Source: Clostridia bacterium
GTDB taxonomy: Bacteria; Bacillota; Clostridia; Christensenellales; Aristaeellaceae
Length of the DNA stretch: 61,824 bases
Direction: 5' to 3'
NCBI GenBank assembly: GCA_017524725.1
Contig: JAFXUZ010000021.1
Location: forward strand, 1-61,824
Position numbers and translations under genes: made by a program
Notes under the pieces: model-generated
The model's database searches: none
Seen by the model: only the letters and a program-made list of their open reading frames with translations
What the model was told of the DNA's origin: nothing
In this document: positions 18,449 through 26,715 of the stretch, piece after piece
Layout: every line of letters starts with the position of its first letter
Position numbering within the stretch: position 1 is the stretch's first letter

Positions 18449-18541
18449 AAAGGCGGGAGGGGCGAACCAAACGCCCTTCCCGCCTTTCTTCTTCCCGAGG
18501 GCTCTCATAAGCAGCGCCGTCCGGCGCTTTTTATGAGAGCC
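18449..18541 (+). terminator. Two tandem hairpins between binding protein and permeases
   Basis: The first hairpin pairs 18449-18464 with 18472-18487 (16 bp with one G-U) and ends in CTTCTT. The second pairs 18500-18510 with 18531-18541 and, inside it, 18513-18518 with 18523-18528. Neither has a strong T-run. Such structures usually protect the upstream binding-protein message and reduce read-through to the permeases. Confidence 0.65.
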
Positions 18542-18593
18542 TCCGGAAAATAACGCCGGGAACGCCGGACCGAATGTGAAAGGAGCGGATATC

Positions 18594-19580
18594 ATGATCC
18601 AGCAAGCGCCCGTATCCTCGTGCAGGAGACCCGGAGGAAAACTGCGTCGCAGAAGAACCCTCGTCGCTCTCAGCTTCATCGCCCCCAATTTCATCGGTTT
18701 CGCACTGTTTACGCTGATCCCCGTGATCGTCGCCGTTTTCATGTCCATGACGGAATGGAGCGGCGGCAGCCTCGGCAACATGAAGTGGATCGGCCTGCAG
18801 AACTACGAAAAGCTGTTCGCGGTGCCCCAGCGCTATATCGACCGCCTTGAAAACCCGAACTTCTTCTCCATCCTGGGGCTGTTCTTTGAAAGGGTGGACA
18901 TCGGCATCGCTCTCAAGAACACCGTCACCTTCACGGTGATCACGGTGCCCCTTACCATGGTGTTTTCCGTCGCCCTGGCCCTGGCGCTGAACAAGGCCGT
19001 CCGGGGCGCCGTCGCCTTCCGCGCCATCATTTTCTTCCCCTATGTGTCCTCCACCGTGGCCATCTGCGTCTGCTGGAACTTCATGATGATGAAAAACGGG
19101 CCCATCAACCAGCTGCTGATGCTGTTCGGGTCCAGTTTCAACAAAACCTGGACAGCGGATTCCAACATGGCGATCTGGGCGGTCATCATCGTCAGTGTCT
19201 GGAAGAGCATGGGGTATTACATGGTCATTTACCTGGCCGCCCTGCAGGGCATCCCCCGGGAGCTTTATGAGGCCGCCACCGTGGACGGCGCCAACAAGTG
19301 GCAGCAGTTCACCCATGTGACGCTGCCGCAGCTGAGCCCCACCACCTTCTTCGTATCGGTGATGCTGGTCATCGGGTGCTTCAAGATCTATGACACCGTA
19401 GCGTTGATGACCGGCGGCGGTCCCGGCCGCGCAACCAAAATGCTGGTCACCTATACCATCGACGAATTCAACGCATCCAAATACGGCTCCGCCTGCGCGA
19501 TCGCCATGGTGCTGCTGGTGCTGGTGCTGACAGTAACAGTCCTGCAATTCCGCATGGAAAAGAAATTTTCCGCTGATTGA
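18594..19580 (+). CDS. Sugar ABC transporter permease (MalF/UgpA-like)
   Basis: This 328-residue inner-membrane permease (MetI-like fold) has about six helices beginning with LVALSFIAPNFIGFALFTLIP near residues 29-49. The cytoplasmic EAA loop that docks the ATPase is LYEAATVDGANKWQQFTHVTLPQL near 221-244. The start chosen is the ATG at 18594, with an AAAGGAG site 8 nt upstream; a GTG at 18576 overlaps that site and is unlikely. It forms a heterodimer with the next gene product. Confidence 0.92.
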   Translation: MIQQAPVSSCRRPGGKLRRRRTLVALSFIAPNFIGFALFTLIPVIVAVFMSMTEWSGGSLGNMKWIGLQNYEKLFAVPQRYIDRLENPNFFSILGLFFERVDIGIALKNTVTFTVITVPLTMVFSVALALALNKAVRGAVAFRAIIFFPYVSSTVAICVCWNFMMMKNGPINQLLMLFGSSFNKTWTADSNMAIWAVIIVSVWKSMGYYMVIYLAALQGIPRELYEAATVDGANKWQQFTHVTLPQLSPTTFFVSVMLVIGCFKIYDTVALMTGGGPGRATKMLVTYTIDEFNASKYGSACAIAMVLLVLVLTVTVLQFRMEKKFSAD

Positions 19581-19601
19581 CGATTCAGGAGGTTTTTCGA
19601 T

Positions 19602-20474
19602 ATGGCTCAGACAGGTCTCTCCGCCTCCCGCCCGGTCCGCCGGGCCGACAGCGTGGCCGCCACCGTCGGCAGGATCGCCCTTTACGTTGTGCTGATCTGC
19701 CTTTCTGCCGTCACGCTGATCCCCTTTGTGTGGATGCTCTCCTCCTCCCTCAAGCTGGACCGCGAGGTGTTCGAGTTCCCGATCCGCTGGATCCCAAAGG
19801 TTTTCCACTGGGAAAACTACAGTCTGATCTGGACCAAAGCGCCGATGCTGATGTATTTCAAAAACACAGCCGTCGTGGCAATTTCCGTCACGCTCATCCA
19901 GACCATGACCTCCTCCTTTGCCGCCTACGCCTTCGCCAAGCTGGAGTTCCGTTTTCGCGACACCCTGTTCCTCTGCTATATCGCCACCATCGCCGTGCCG
20001 TGGCAGGCCTACATGATCCCCCAGTTCATCGAGTTCCGCTCCATCGGGCTTTACGACACGCTGCTGGCGATCATGGTGCTGCAGGCCTTCTCGGCCTTCG
20101 GTGTGTTCCTGATGCGGCAGTTCTACCGCGGCATCCCCACCGATCTGTGTGAAGCTGCCCGCATCGACGGCCTGAGCGAATACGGCATCTGGGCTCGCAT
20201 CATGCTGCCCCTGTCCAAGTCCGCCATCGCGACGCTGGTCATCTTTACCTTCATCGGCACCTGGAACGATTATATGGGGCCCATGATCTACCTGACCAGT
20301 GAAAACGTCAAAACCGTGCAGGTAGGCCTCCGCCGCTTTATCCAGGAAAACTCCAGCGATTATCACCTGATCATGGCCGCATCCATGGTTTCCCTGATCC
20401 CGGTCTCCGTCGTATTCCTTACCCTGCAGCGCTACTTCATCGAAGGCATCGCCACCAGCGGTCTGAAAGGCTGA
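19602..20474 (+). CDS. Sugar ABC transporter permease (MalG/UgpE-like)
   Basis: This 290-residue second permease has six predicted helices and the EAA loop CEAARIDGLSEYGIWARIMLPL near residues 182-203. The N-terminal part VTLIPFVWMLSSSLK is typical of the MalG/UgpE group. It is 21 bp downstream of the first permease with an AGGAGG site. Together with the binding protein it makes a CUT1-type importer for di- to oligosaccharides. Confidence 0.92.
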   Translation: MAQTGLSASRPVRRADSVAATVGRIALYVVLICLSAVTLIPFVWMLSSSLKLDREVFEFPIRWIPKVFHWENYSLIWTKAPMLMYFKNTAVVAISVTLIQTMTSSFAAYAFAKLEFRFRDTLFLCYIATIAVPWQAYMIPQFIEFRSIGLYDTLLAIMVLQAFSAFGVFLMRQFYRGIPTDLCEAARIDGLSEYGIWARIMLPLSKSAIATLVIFTFIGTWNDYMGPMIYLTSENVKTVQVGLRRFIQENSSDYHLIMAASMVSLIPVSVVFLTLQRYFIEGIATSGLKG

Positions 20475-20512
20475 CGGCAGTCCCATGTTTCAACAGCCGA
20501 CCGGAGGCAAAT

Positions 20513-22318
20513 ATGTTTCAGGAATTTATTTCCGCGCATCCCCTTTCCTCCCTGATCGCGTCTCCCGCTCCCTTCCCCCTGTACCCGCCCGCGGGCAGCG
20601 CCCCCTGGCGCGGTCTGAAGGACTCAGTCATAAATCAGATCACGACTGAAGCGGAAAAATTCTCCGCCCTTCCCTATCCGATGCGCCTGGCCACGGATTT
20701 CCTGGCATTCACGCGCACGGGCAGCCGGAAAGCGGACGAGGATCCCTATTTTTTCCGGCGCCGGAAGCTGTGCTGGGCCGCGCTCAGGTGCTGCGTGGAT
20801 GAGAACGCCTCCCTGGACGACGTGATCGACGGGCTGTGGTGCATTTCTGAGGAAACGACATGGGTCATTTCCGCTCACAACGTCAACCCGATCCCCGGCG
20901 CTCCGTCCCCCGCCGAATACCCCCTGCCCGACCCCGACAGGCCCTATATCGACCTTTTCAGCGCCCAGACCGGTATGATCCTTTCCATCGTATCCTCCCT
21001 TCTGCGAAACCGCCTTGAAGCGGCCGCCCCCCAGGTCCTCTCCCGCGTCCAAAGGGAATTGCGTCTTCGCGTCCTCACGCCCTTCATGGAGAACGACGAT
21101 TTCTGGTGGATGGGCTTCCGGAGGAAGGATCTGTGTAACTGGACTCCCTGGATCGTTTCCAACATCCTGGTCACAGCCTGCCTGACGCCTCTGCCGGAAA
21201 GCGCCCCCCTGCCCTCCCTGATGGAACGGGCTCTGCTGATGGTGGACCGCTGGCTGGATACCGTCCCAGCGGACGGCGGCTGCGACGAAGGCGCGGGCTA
21301 CTGGAACATGGCCGGAGGCGCGCTCCTGGACTGCGTCGAGGTGCTGGAGAAAGCTGCCGGTAACATGTCGGAACTATGGCGGGACCCAAAGCTCCGCGCC
21401 ATCGCTTCCTTTCCGCTCAAAATGGAGATCGGTCACGGCTGGTTCGCCAACTTCGCCGACTGCGACGCCCGTCCCTTCCTGTCGGGCGAACGCCTGCAAT
21501 ACGCAGGGCTCAGGCTCGGCGACGGGGAGCTTATCGCACTCGGACACCGGCACCGCGGTACCGTCGCGGACCAGATGAAAGACGTGCCCCACCTGACAAG
21601 GCTCCTCTCTTTCCTGTTCACGCCGGATCCGGAAGGTGTTCCTTCCCGGCCCGGCGACGTGTGGCTTAAAGACCTGCAGGTCCGCCTGGTCCGCAGGGGA
21701 CGGCTGGCCCTGTGCTGCAAGGGCGGGCACAACGGTGAAAGCCACAACCACAACGACGTGGGATCCTTCATGCTCTATGCCGATTCCGAGCCTGTGATCC
21801 TGGACGCCGGGAACATGACCTATACCGCAAAAACATTTTCCGACGAACGCTATTCCCTCTGGAACGTACGTTCCGCGTGGCACAACCTTCCCCTTCCCCT
21901 TGGAAAGGAGCAATTGCCCGGCAGGGACCGCCGGGCGGAAGATGTCCTCTGCCTCCCGGATGGCCTTGCCCTTGAACTGAGATCGGCTTACGGATGCGGC
22001 GATATCCTGTCCGTCCGCAGGGAACTGCGCCTCAGGGACGATTCCCTTGTCCTGCGCGACCGGATCGAAACGTCAAAATCCGGCGAGACCGCATGGGTAT
22101 TCATGCTCCGATTCAGGCCCTCCGTCATTGGCAGCACCGTCGAATCCGGCCCGGTGCGCATTTCCTTTCCGGAGGGGTTCTCCTTCGCCTGTGAAGAGAT
22201 CCCCGTCGGCGACCCAAGGATGGCGGCCAATTTCCCCGGTTCCCTCTTCCGTATCCTCCTGACCGCGCCTGAATCGCAGGCTGTCGACGCCCTGTTCACC
22301 GTACGGACCGTTTCCTGA
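20513..22318 (+). CDS. Heparinase II/III-family polysaccharide lyase
   Basis: This 601-residue protein has an N-terminal alpha/alpha toroid (about residues 1-330) and a C-terminal heparinase II/III beta-sandwich. The hallmark is HNGESHNHNDVGSFMLYAD near residues 405-423, followed by PVILDAGNMTYTAKTFSDERY. In this fold (PL12, PL15, PL17, PL21) the His and Tyr/Asn of these blocks act in beta-elimination of uronic acids or bind metal. It has no signal peptide, so it would act on imported oligomers and pass unsaturated uronides to the GH88 enzyme encoded next. Whether the substrate is a glycosaminoglycan, alginate or another uronide cannot be told from sequence. Confidence 0.85.
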   Translation: MFQEFISAHPLSSLIASPAPFPLYPPAGSAPWRGLKDSVINQITTEAEKFSALPYPMRLATDFLAFTRTGSRKADEDPYFFRRRKLCWAALRCCVDENASLDDVIDGLWCISEETTWVISAHNVNPIPGAPSPAEYPLPDPDRPYIDLFSAQTGMILSIVSSLLRNRLEAAAPQVLSRVQRELRLRVLTPFMENDDFWWMGFRRKDLCNWTPWIVSNILVTACLTPLPESAPLPSLMERALLMVDRWLDTVPADGGCDEGAGYWNMAGGALLDCVEVLEKAAGNMSELWRDPKLRAIASFPLKMEIGHGWFANFADCDARPFLSGERLQYAGLRLGDGELIALGHRHRGTVADQMKDVPHLTRLLSFLFTPDPEGVPSRPGDVWLKDLQVRLVRRGRLALCCKGGHNGESHNHNDVGSFMLYADSEPVILDAGNMTYTAKTFSDERYSLWNVRSAWHNLPLPLGKEQLPGRDRRAEDVLCLPDGLALELRSAYGCGDILSVRRELRLRDDSLVLRDRIETSKSGETAWVFMLRFRPSVIGSTVESGPVRISFPEGFSFACEEIPVGDPRMAANFPGSLFRILLTAPESQAVDALFTVRTVS

Positions 22319-22351
22319 CAGGTCCCCATTCCATTAAGGAGGCAAAAAACA

Positions 22352-23461
22352 TTGCTGAATCGATATCAGGAAGCCATGAAAAAGATCATGGCCAAGTATT
22401 TTTCCGGCATTCGGGAAGCAGAAGAAAAAAACATGATCCCTTATAAAAGCGAACAGGGCCATTGGATCGCCTCGCCCTTTGACGGGAACTCCTGGTGGAC
22501 GGGGGGCTTTTATCCGGCCCTGATGTGGCAGTTCCTCTCCGCCGGAGGGGACGGGCGCTTCCGTGCCGAAGCCCTCAGGACCGAAAAGCTCCTGACAGAC
22601 GAATTCCGCACTTTTACGTACCTCAATCACGACGTAGGTTTCATGTACCTGTTATCCTGCGGCGCCGACGCAAAGATCACAGGCTCCGTCCAGGCAAAGA
22701 CCGACACCCTGCACGCCGCCTCCCTGCTCATGGGCAGGTTCAATCCCGCGGGTTTTATCCGGGCGTGGAACCATCCGTCCCAGGCCGGCTTTGCCATCAT
22801 CGACTGCATGATGAACCTCAGCATCCTCTTCCGCGCTTCGCGGGAAACCGGCGATCCGCGTTTTTCGAATACCGCAAGGATCCACGCGGACACCACCCTT
22901 CGTGAATTCCTGCGCGGAGACGGCTCTGTCAGCCACATTGTCGAATTCGATCCTTCCACCGGATCAAAGGTCCGGGAGCATGCCGGGCAGGGCTATGCCC
23001 TGGGCAGCCAGTGGAGCCGCGGCCAGGCCTGGGGGCTTTACGGCTTCACCCTGGCGCACATGAATACCGGTGAAAATCGCTACCTTGACGCCGCCGAAAA
23101 GATCGCCGCCAATTTCATTTCCCATATCCGTCCGGACGGACTGACGGACTGCGATTTCTGCCAGCCCGCCGGTGTGGAGAGGCTCGACAACATTGCCGGG
23201 GCCGTCGCCGCCTGCGGCCTGATGGAGCTCAGCCGCGTCACCGGCAAAAAAGAATACATGGACGCGGCCCTTAAGCTCGTCGACGGGATGCTTGATCACT
23301 GCTGTGATTATTCAGACAGCATCCGCGGCGTCCTCACCCACTGCACGGCCAGCTATCACGACGACGCGGCCGGGAGGCACACCAACATTACCTACGGCGA
23401 TTATTTCCTGGTGGAAGCCCTGGCCAAACTGAACGGGACCGACCCGATGCTCTGGCTGTAA
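22352..23461 (+). CDS. ugl: Unsaturated glucuronyl hydrolase (GH88)
   Basis: This 369-residue (alpha/alpha)6-barrel enzyme hydrates the 4,5-double bond of the uronic acid left by a lyase and so releases the second sugar. The two GH88 catalytic Asp residues are visible: Asp94 in YLNHDVGFMYLL and Asp151 in GFAIIDCMMNLSILF. Other family segments are SWWTGGFYPALMW near 48-60 and GSQWSRGQAWGLYGFTLAH near 220-240. Translation starts at TTG 22352, preceded by AAGGAGG. It has no signal peptide and follows the lyase gene by 33 bp, so both act in the cytoplasm in sequence. Confidence 0.93.
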   Translation: MLNRYQEAMKKIMAKYFSGIREAEEKNMIPYKSEQGHWIASPFDGNSWWTGGFYPALMWQFLSAGGDGRFRAEALRTEKLLTDEFRTFTYLNHDVGFMYLLSCGADAKITGSVQAKTDTLHAASLLMGRFNPAGFIRAWNHPSQAGFAIIDCMMNLSILFRASRETGDPRFSNTARIHADTTLREFLRGDGSVSHIVEFDPSTGSKVREHAGQGYALGSQWSRGQAWGLYGFTLAHMNTGENRYLDAAEKIAANFISHIRPDGLTDCDFCQPAGVERLDNIAGAVAACGLMELSRVTGKKEYMDAALKLVDGMLDHCCDYSDSIRGVLTHCTASYHDDAAGRHTNITYGDYFLVEALAKLNGTDPMLWL

Positions 23462-23488
23462 GCCGGCCCGCGGGGAAAGGACTGCTTT

Positions 23489-24271
23489 ATGATCTCCATC
23501 ACGCTCTATGACAAAAACGATACGGCGCTCGCCCGTGCTTTAGGCAGCGGGGAAGCCCTTTTATGTGCGGACCGGGTCTATACGGAAGGCGACTATGTCG
23601 AGATCACGGGGCCGAGGCACCTGCTCCTTCAGGCGGACCAGGCCCTGCCCTGGGGTGAGGTCTTCCTTCCGGACGGCAGGATGACCTGGCGGGTGCCTTT
23701 CGCTGAACACCGTCTGGCCTATCCCCCGGGCTGTTTCGAAGCCCCGCGGCATATCCTGTCGGCCCGGGAAATGACCCGGGAACAGGTCCTTTCCGTCCGG
23801 TGCCTTTCCCGGAACCCGGCGGACCTGAGGGGGGACACCGACTTTTATCCCCACTGCACCGCCAATGTGGAGACCAGGAACGAGGCCTGCTTCTGCGCGC
23901 GGAACGTCGTCGACGGGCTTACCTTCAACACGTTCCACGGCGAATGGCCCTACCAGAGCTGGGGCATCGGCGCCCGGGAAGACGCCTGGTGCCTGCTGGA
24001 CCTGGGACGGGAAACGGAAATCACCCAAATGGCGCTCGTCCTCCGGGCGGATTTCCCCCATGACGCCTGGTGGACAGGCGGGCACGCGGTCCTGTCCGAC
24101 GGCGCGGACATCGCCTTTTCGCTGAAAAAGACCGGGGACAGGCAGATAATCCCCCTCGCAGGTCATCGTGTCCGGTGGCTGCGGCTGGAAAGGCTTACAA
24201 AAAGCGATGATCCCTCCGCTTTTCCCGCCCTGAGGCAGTGGGAAGTTTTCGGCCGGGATACCGAAGAATAA
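23489..24271 (+). CDS. Unknown protein with discoidin-like C-terminal half
   Basis: This 260-residue protein has no signal peptide and no family I can name with certainty. Residues about 130-258 resemble a discoidin (F5/8 type C) or galactose-binding jelly-roll: NVVDGLTFNTFHGEWPYQSWG, here residues about 146-166, then AWCLLDLGRETEITQMALVLR and a final WLRLERL/WEVFGR strand pair. The N-terminal 120 residues are a separate beta-rich part (DYVEITGPRHLLLQAD, ALPWGEVFLPDG). It is the last gene of the uronide operon, 27 bp after the GH88 gene, so a role in binding or modifying an imported oligosaccharide is likely. Intracellular carbohydrate-binding modules are unusual. Confidence 0.6.
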   Translation: MISITLYDKNDTALARALGSGEALLCADRVYTEGDYVEITGPRHLLLQADQALPWGEVFLPDGRMTWRVPFAEHRLAYPPGCFEAPRHILSAREMTREQVLSVRCLSRNPADLRGDTDFYPHCTANVETRNEACFCARNVVDGLTFNTFHGEWPYQSWGIGAREDAWCLLDLGRETEITQMALVLRADFPHDAWWTGGHAVLSDGADIAFSLKKTGDRQIIPLAGHRVRWLRLERLTKSDDPSAFPALRQWEVFGRDTEE

Positions 24272-24286
24272 CAGGGTCTCATTCGT

Positions 24287-24316
24287 CCGCCGTCCGGTCC
24301 TCTGCCCGGGCGGCGG
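24287..24316 (+). terminator. Possible weak terminator of the uronide operon
   Basis: An 11-bp stem with one G-U pair (24287-24297 with 24306-24316) is followed by only CCGCCTTTCTCC. The position suits the operon end, but the T-run is poor. Confidence 0.4.
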
Positions 24317-24347
24317 CCGCCTTTCTCCGGTCCAACGAAGAATAAAC

Positions 24348-24376
24348 TTGTGCTGTCTTTGCAAAAGTGGTATATT
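24348..24376 (+). promoter_or_regulatory. Sigma-A promoter for cmk operon
   Basis: TTGTGC (24348-24353), a 17-bp spacer and TATATT (24371-24376) lie 113 bp before the cmk ATG. Confidence 0.65.
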
Positions 24377-24489
24377 TGGACCGGAAAGGTCTTCATCAGA
24401 TCATCCCGGCATCGGGGCGGACCGGGGAACGGATCCCCTCTCCGCTTTTTATTCAGGCCGGGCAATCAAAAGACAAGGAGCGATCAGCC

Positions 24490-25167
24490 ATGCCCATATC
24501 CATCGCTGTGGACGGCCCTGTCGGGGCCGGCAAGACGACCATCTGCGACACCGTGTGCAAAAAGCTCGGCATCCTTCACCTGGACACCGGCGCCATGTAC
24601 CGTGCCGTGGGCATTTCCGCCCTCAGGAAAGGCGTTTCCACCGACGACGAGGAAAGCATCGTGCGTCTCCTCACAAGCGGCGAGGTCGATATCGACGTTG
24701 AATACCGGGACGGGGAACAGATCACCCTGGTCAACGGTGAAAACGTCAACGGCCTGATCCGCACCCAGGAAGCCGGTTCAGCCGCCTCCGCCGTTTCCAG
24801 GTTCCCCGGGGTCAGGCGGCACCTGGTGGCCCTCCAGCAGGCCATGGCCAAACGCCAAAGCATGCTGCTGGACGGCAGGGACATTGGCACCGTGGTCCTG
24901 CCCGACGCCGATGTGAAGATCTACCTGACTGCCTCCAGCCTGAAGCGTGCCGAGCGCCGCAGGGCCCAGCTGCTTGAAGCCGGCACGGATATCCCCCTGG
25001 AGGAGATCATCCGCGAGGTGGAAGCCCGGGACTATCAGGACATGAACCGCGAGACCGATCCCCTCCGCCGGGCGGAGGACGCGGTGGTCGTGGACTCGTC
25101 GGACCTGACCTTTGAAGAAACCGTGGAACGTGTGCTTTCATTGATAAAGGCGGCGAAGAAAGAATGA
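24490..25167 (+). CDS. cmk: Cytidylate kinase
   Basis: Phosphorylates CMP/dCMP to the diphosphates. The 225-residue protein starts MPISIAVDGPVGAGKTT with the P-loop at residues 9-17, then LDTGAMYRAVGI near 30-41 and LDGRDIGTVVLPDA near 130-143, the CMP-binding signature, and EARDYQDMNRETDPL in the LID/insert region. The ATG at 24490 has an AAGGAG site 9 nt upstream; a frame reaching back to 24367 has no such support. It overlaps plsC by 4 bp, the conserved cmk-plsC pairing seen in many Firmicutes. Confidence 0.95.
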   Translation: MPISIAVDGPVGAGKTTICDTVCKKLGILHLDTGAMYRAVGISALRKGVSTDDEESIVRLLTSGEVDIDVEYRDGEQITLVNGENVNGLIRTQEAGSAASAVSRFPGVRRHLVALQQAMAKRQSMLLDGRDIGTVVLPDADVKIYLTASSLKRAERRRAQLLEAGTDIPLEEIIREVEARDYQDMNRETDPLRRAEDAVVVDSSDLTFEETVERVLSLIKAAKKE

Positions 25168-25811
25168 GCGGCACTCCGGACAAAAAAAAGGAACATACTT
25201 TCCTGTACACCCTGGCCCGTTTCGTTACCAGGCTTACAGTCCGCGGCGGCCTGTTCCCGGTACACGTCACCGGCGCGGAAAAGATCCATCAGCTTCAGGC
25301 CCCGGCCATTTTGATCGCCAACCACCGCTCGATGATGGATCCGCTGATCATCGCGTCCCATTGCCCCTATGAGATCCGCTTCCTGGGCAAAAAGGAACTG
25401 ACCTCAGGAAAGATGGGCGCGTTCCTGTTCAACGCCCTCCACATGATCCCGGTCAGCCGGCACGAGACCGACCTGACCGCCATGCGTGCCTGTATCAAAG
25501 CCCTGAAGGAAGGCAACATCCTGGGCGTTTTTCCCGAAGGCACCCGGTGCAGGGACACCCTGATGGAAAAGCCCGAGACCGGCGTGGCCATGATCGCCCT
25601 GCGTTCCGGCGTGCCGCTGCTGCCGATATATATCGATGAAAAACCCCGTTTTCTCAGGCGCACCTGGGCCTATGCGGGCGACCCGATCGAATACGGGGAC
25701 CTCAGCGCCCGGGGGATCAGCAAAGAGACCGCGGAAGAATTGACCGTACGGATCCGGGAGACCTTTTTCCGCCTGAGGGATGAAAACGAAAAGGAGAAAA
25801 AGCGTTCATGA
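25164..25811 (+). CDS. plsC: 1-acyl-sn-glycerol-3-phosphate acyltransferase
   Basis: Adds the second acyl chain to make phosphatidic acid. The 215-residue protein has the catalytic H-x4-D motif in ANHRSMMDPL (His54, Asp59), the KKELTSGKMGAFLF block, and the phosphate-binding FPEGTRCRD motif (residues 123-131). The N-terminal hydrophobic stretch is short, so membrane attachment is probably peripheral or by one helix. It is translationally coupled on both sides by 4-bp overlaps, with cmk and the XRE/S24-like gene. Confidence 0.93.
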   Translation: MSGTPDKKKEHTFLYTLARFVTRLTVRGGLFPVHVTGAEKIHQLQAPAILIANHRSMMDPLIIASHCPYEIRFLGKKELTSGKMGAFLFNALHMIPVSRHETDLTAMRACIKALKEGNILGVFPEGTRCRDTLMEKPETGVAMIALRSGVPLLPIYIDEKPRFLRRTWAYAGDPIEYGDLSARGISKETAEELTVRIRETFFRLRDENEKEKKRS

Positions 25812-26554
25812 GCAGACTGGGAGACCTGATCCGCCTTGAAAGGACCCGCAGGAACCTGACCTACAAACAGGTGGCCAAGCTCTGCGGTGTCAGCGACAAA
25901 TTTCTGCAGGATGTGGAGAACGGCAAACGGATCATTGCCGACGACCAGGCCCGCCGCATCCTGAAGGCCATGGGCCTCAAGGAACATTCGGAGGCTGATT
26001 TTACCCTGGACGACATCGCCTCCACCGTCGATTTGCAAAGCGCCATGCCCCGCATCGTCAAAGCCCAGGAAAGCCTCCGGAATACTGGGGATGGCAACAA
26101 AAGCACGGAAAAAAGCACGGAAAAAAACGCCGGCCCGGAAAAAGTCGGGGCCGGCTCCATCTGGCTGGACGCCCTGTCCGGCGTGCTCAAGCACGTACCG
26201 GTCTATAACGCCGTGATGAAGGAGGTAGACCACCGGCTGCTTCCCATCACCGACGGCCGCATCGCCGGCGCGCCTGCCGACAAGGTGTATTACTTCATGG
26301 CCCCGGATAACGACCTGAGGGGCTTCCGCGTACTGAAGGGGGACATCCTCCTGGTCGTGCCCGCCCAGGTCCCGGTGGACGGAAGCATCATGCTCCTCCG
26401 GACACCGGTGGGCCATGTGCTGCGCAAGGTCAGCGTGCTCCCCCATTTTCAGGCCATGCTCCAAAGGTTCGACGCCACCTGTGAAAGCGAGATCAAAAAC
26501 TTCAACGAACTGACGGTGGTCGGGCGCTGTGTCCGCCTGGAAGCGGACCTGTAA
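25808..26554 (+). CDS. XRE-type regulator with degenerate S24/LexA-like domain
   Basis: This 248-residue protein has an HTH_3 domain at residues about 5-58 (LTYKQVAKLCGVSDKFLQDVENGKR), a variable linker rich in Lys/Glu/Thr (95-115), and a C-terminal S24/LexA-like fold (about 140-240). In that fold the usual GDSM motif carrying the nucleophilic Ser is replaced by PDNDLRGFRVLKGD, while the later VLRKV region with the Lys remains. Autocleavage therefore looks lost. It overlaps plsC by 4 bp, so it is made together with membrane-lipid and CMP metabolism enzymes. The DNA targets are unknown. Confidence 0.8.
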   Translation: MSRLGDLIRLERTRRNLTYKQVAKLCGVSDKFLQDVENGKRIIADDQARRILKAMGLKEHSEADFTLDDIASTVDLQSAMPRIVKAQESLRNTGDGNKSTEKSTEKNAGPEKVGAGSIWLDALSGVLKHVPVYNAVMKEVDHRLLPITDGRIAGAPADKVYYFMAPDNDLRGFRVLKGDILLVVPAQVPVDGSIMLLRTPVGHVLRKVSVLPHFQAMLQRFDATCESEIKNFNELTVVGRCVRLEADL

Positions 26555-26608
26555 CCACCTTGGGCCGGAACGCCGGAACACCGATAAAAAACGAACCCTT
26601 CCTTTTAT

Positions 26609-26647
26609 GCCGCCGCCTGGGCCATGGCCCGACAGCGGCTTTTTTTA
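26609..26647 (+). terminator. Rho-independent terminator
   Basis: The outer pair GCCGC/GCGGC and inner GGGCC-AT-GGCCC form an interrupted hairpin followed by seven T (26640-26646). It ends the cmk operon. Confidence 0.8.
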
Positions 26648-26715
26648 CGGGCCGGACACGCGATCCCCCGCATGACCTTCAAACGGATCGTATCCGGCGA
26701 TAAAGCCCGATCCTG

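Noticed and set aside
18531..20486. 651-residue open frame on the minus strand across both permeases
   Set aside because: It has an Asp/His/Gly-rich composition with no domain, and the plus strand encodes two permeases with EAA motifs and ribosome sites.
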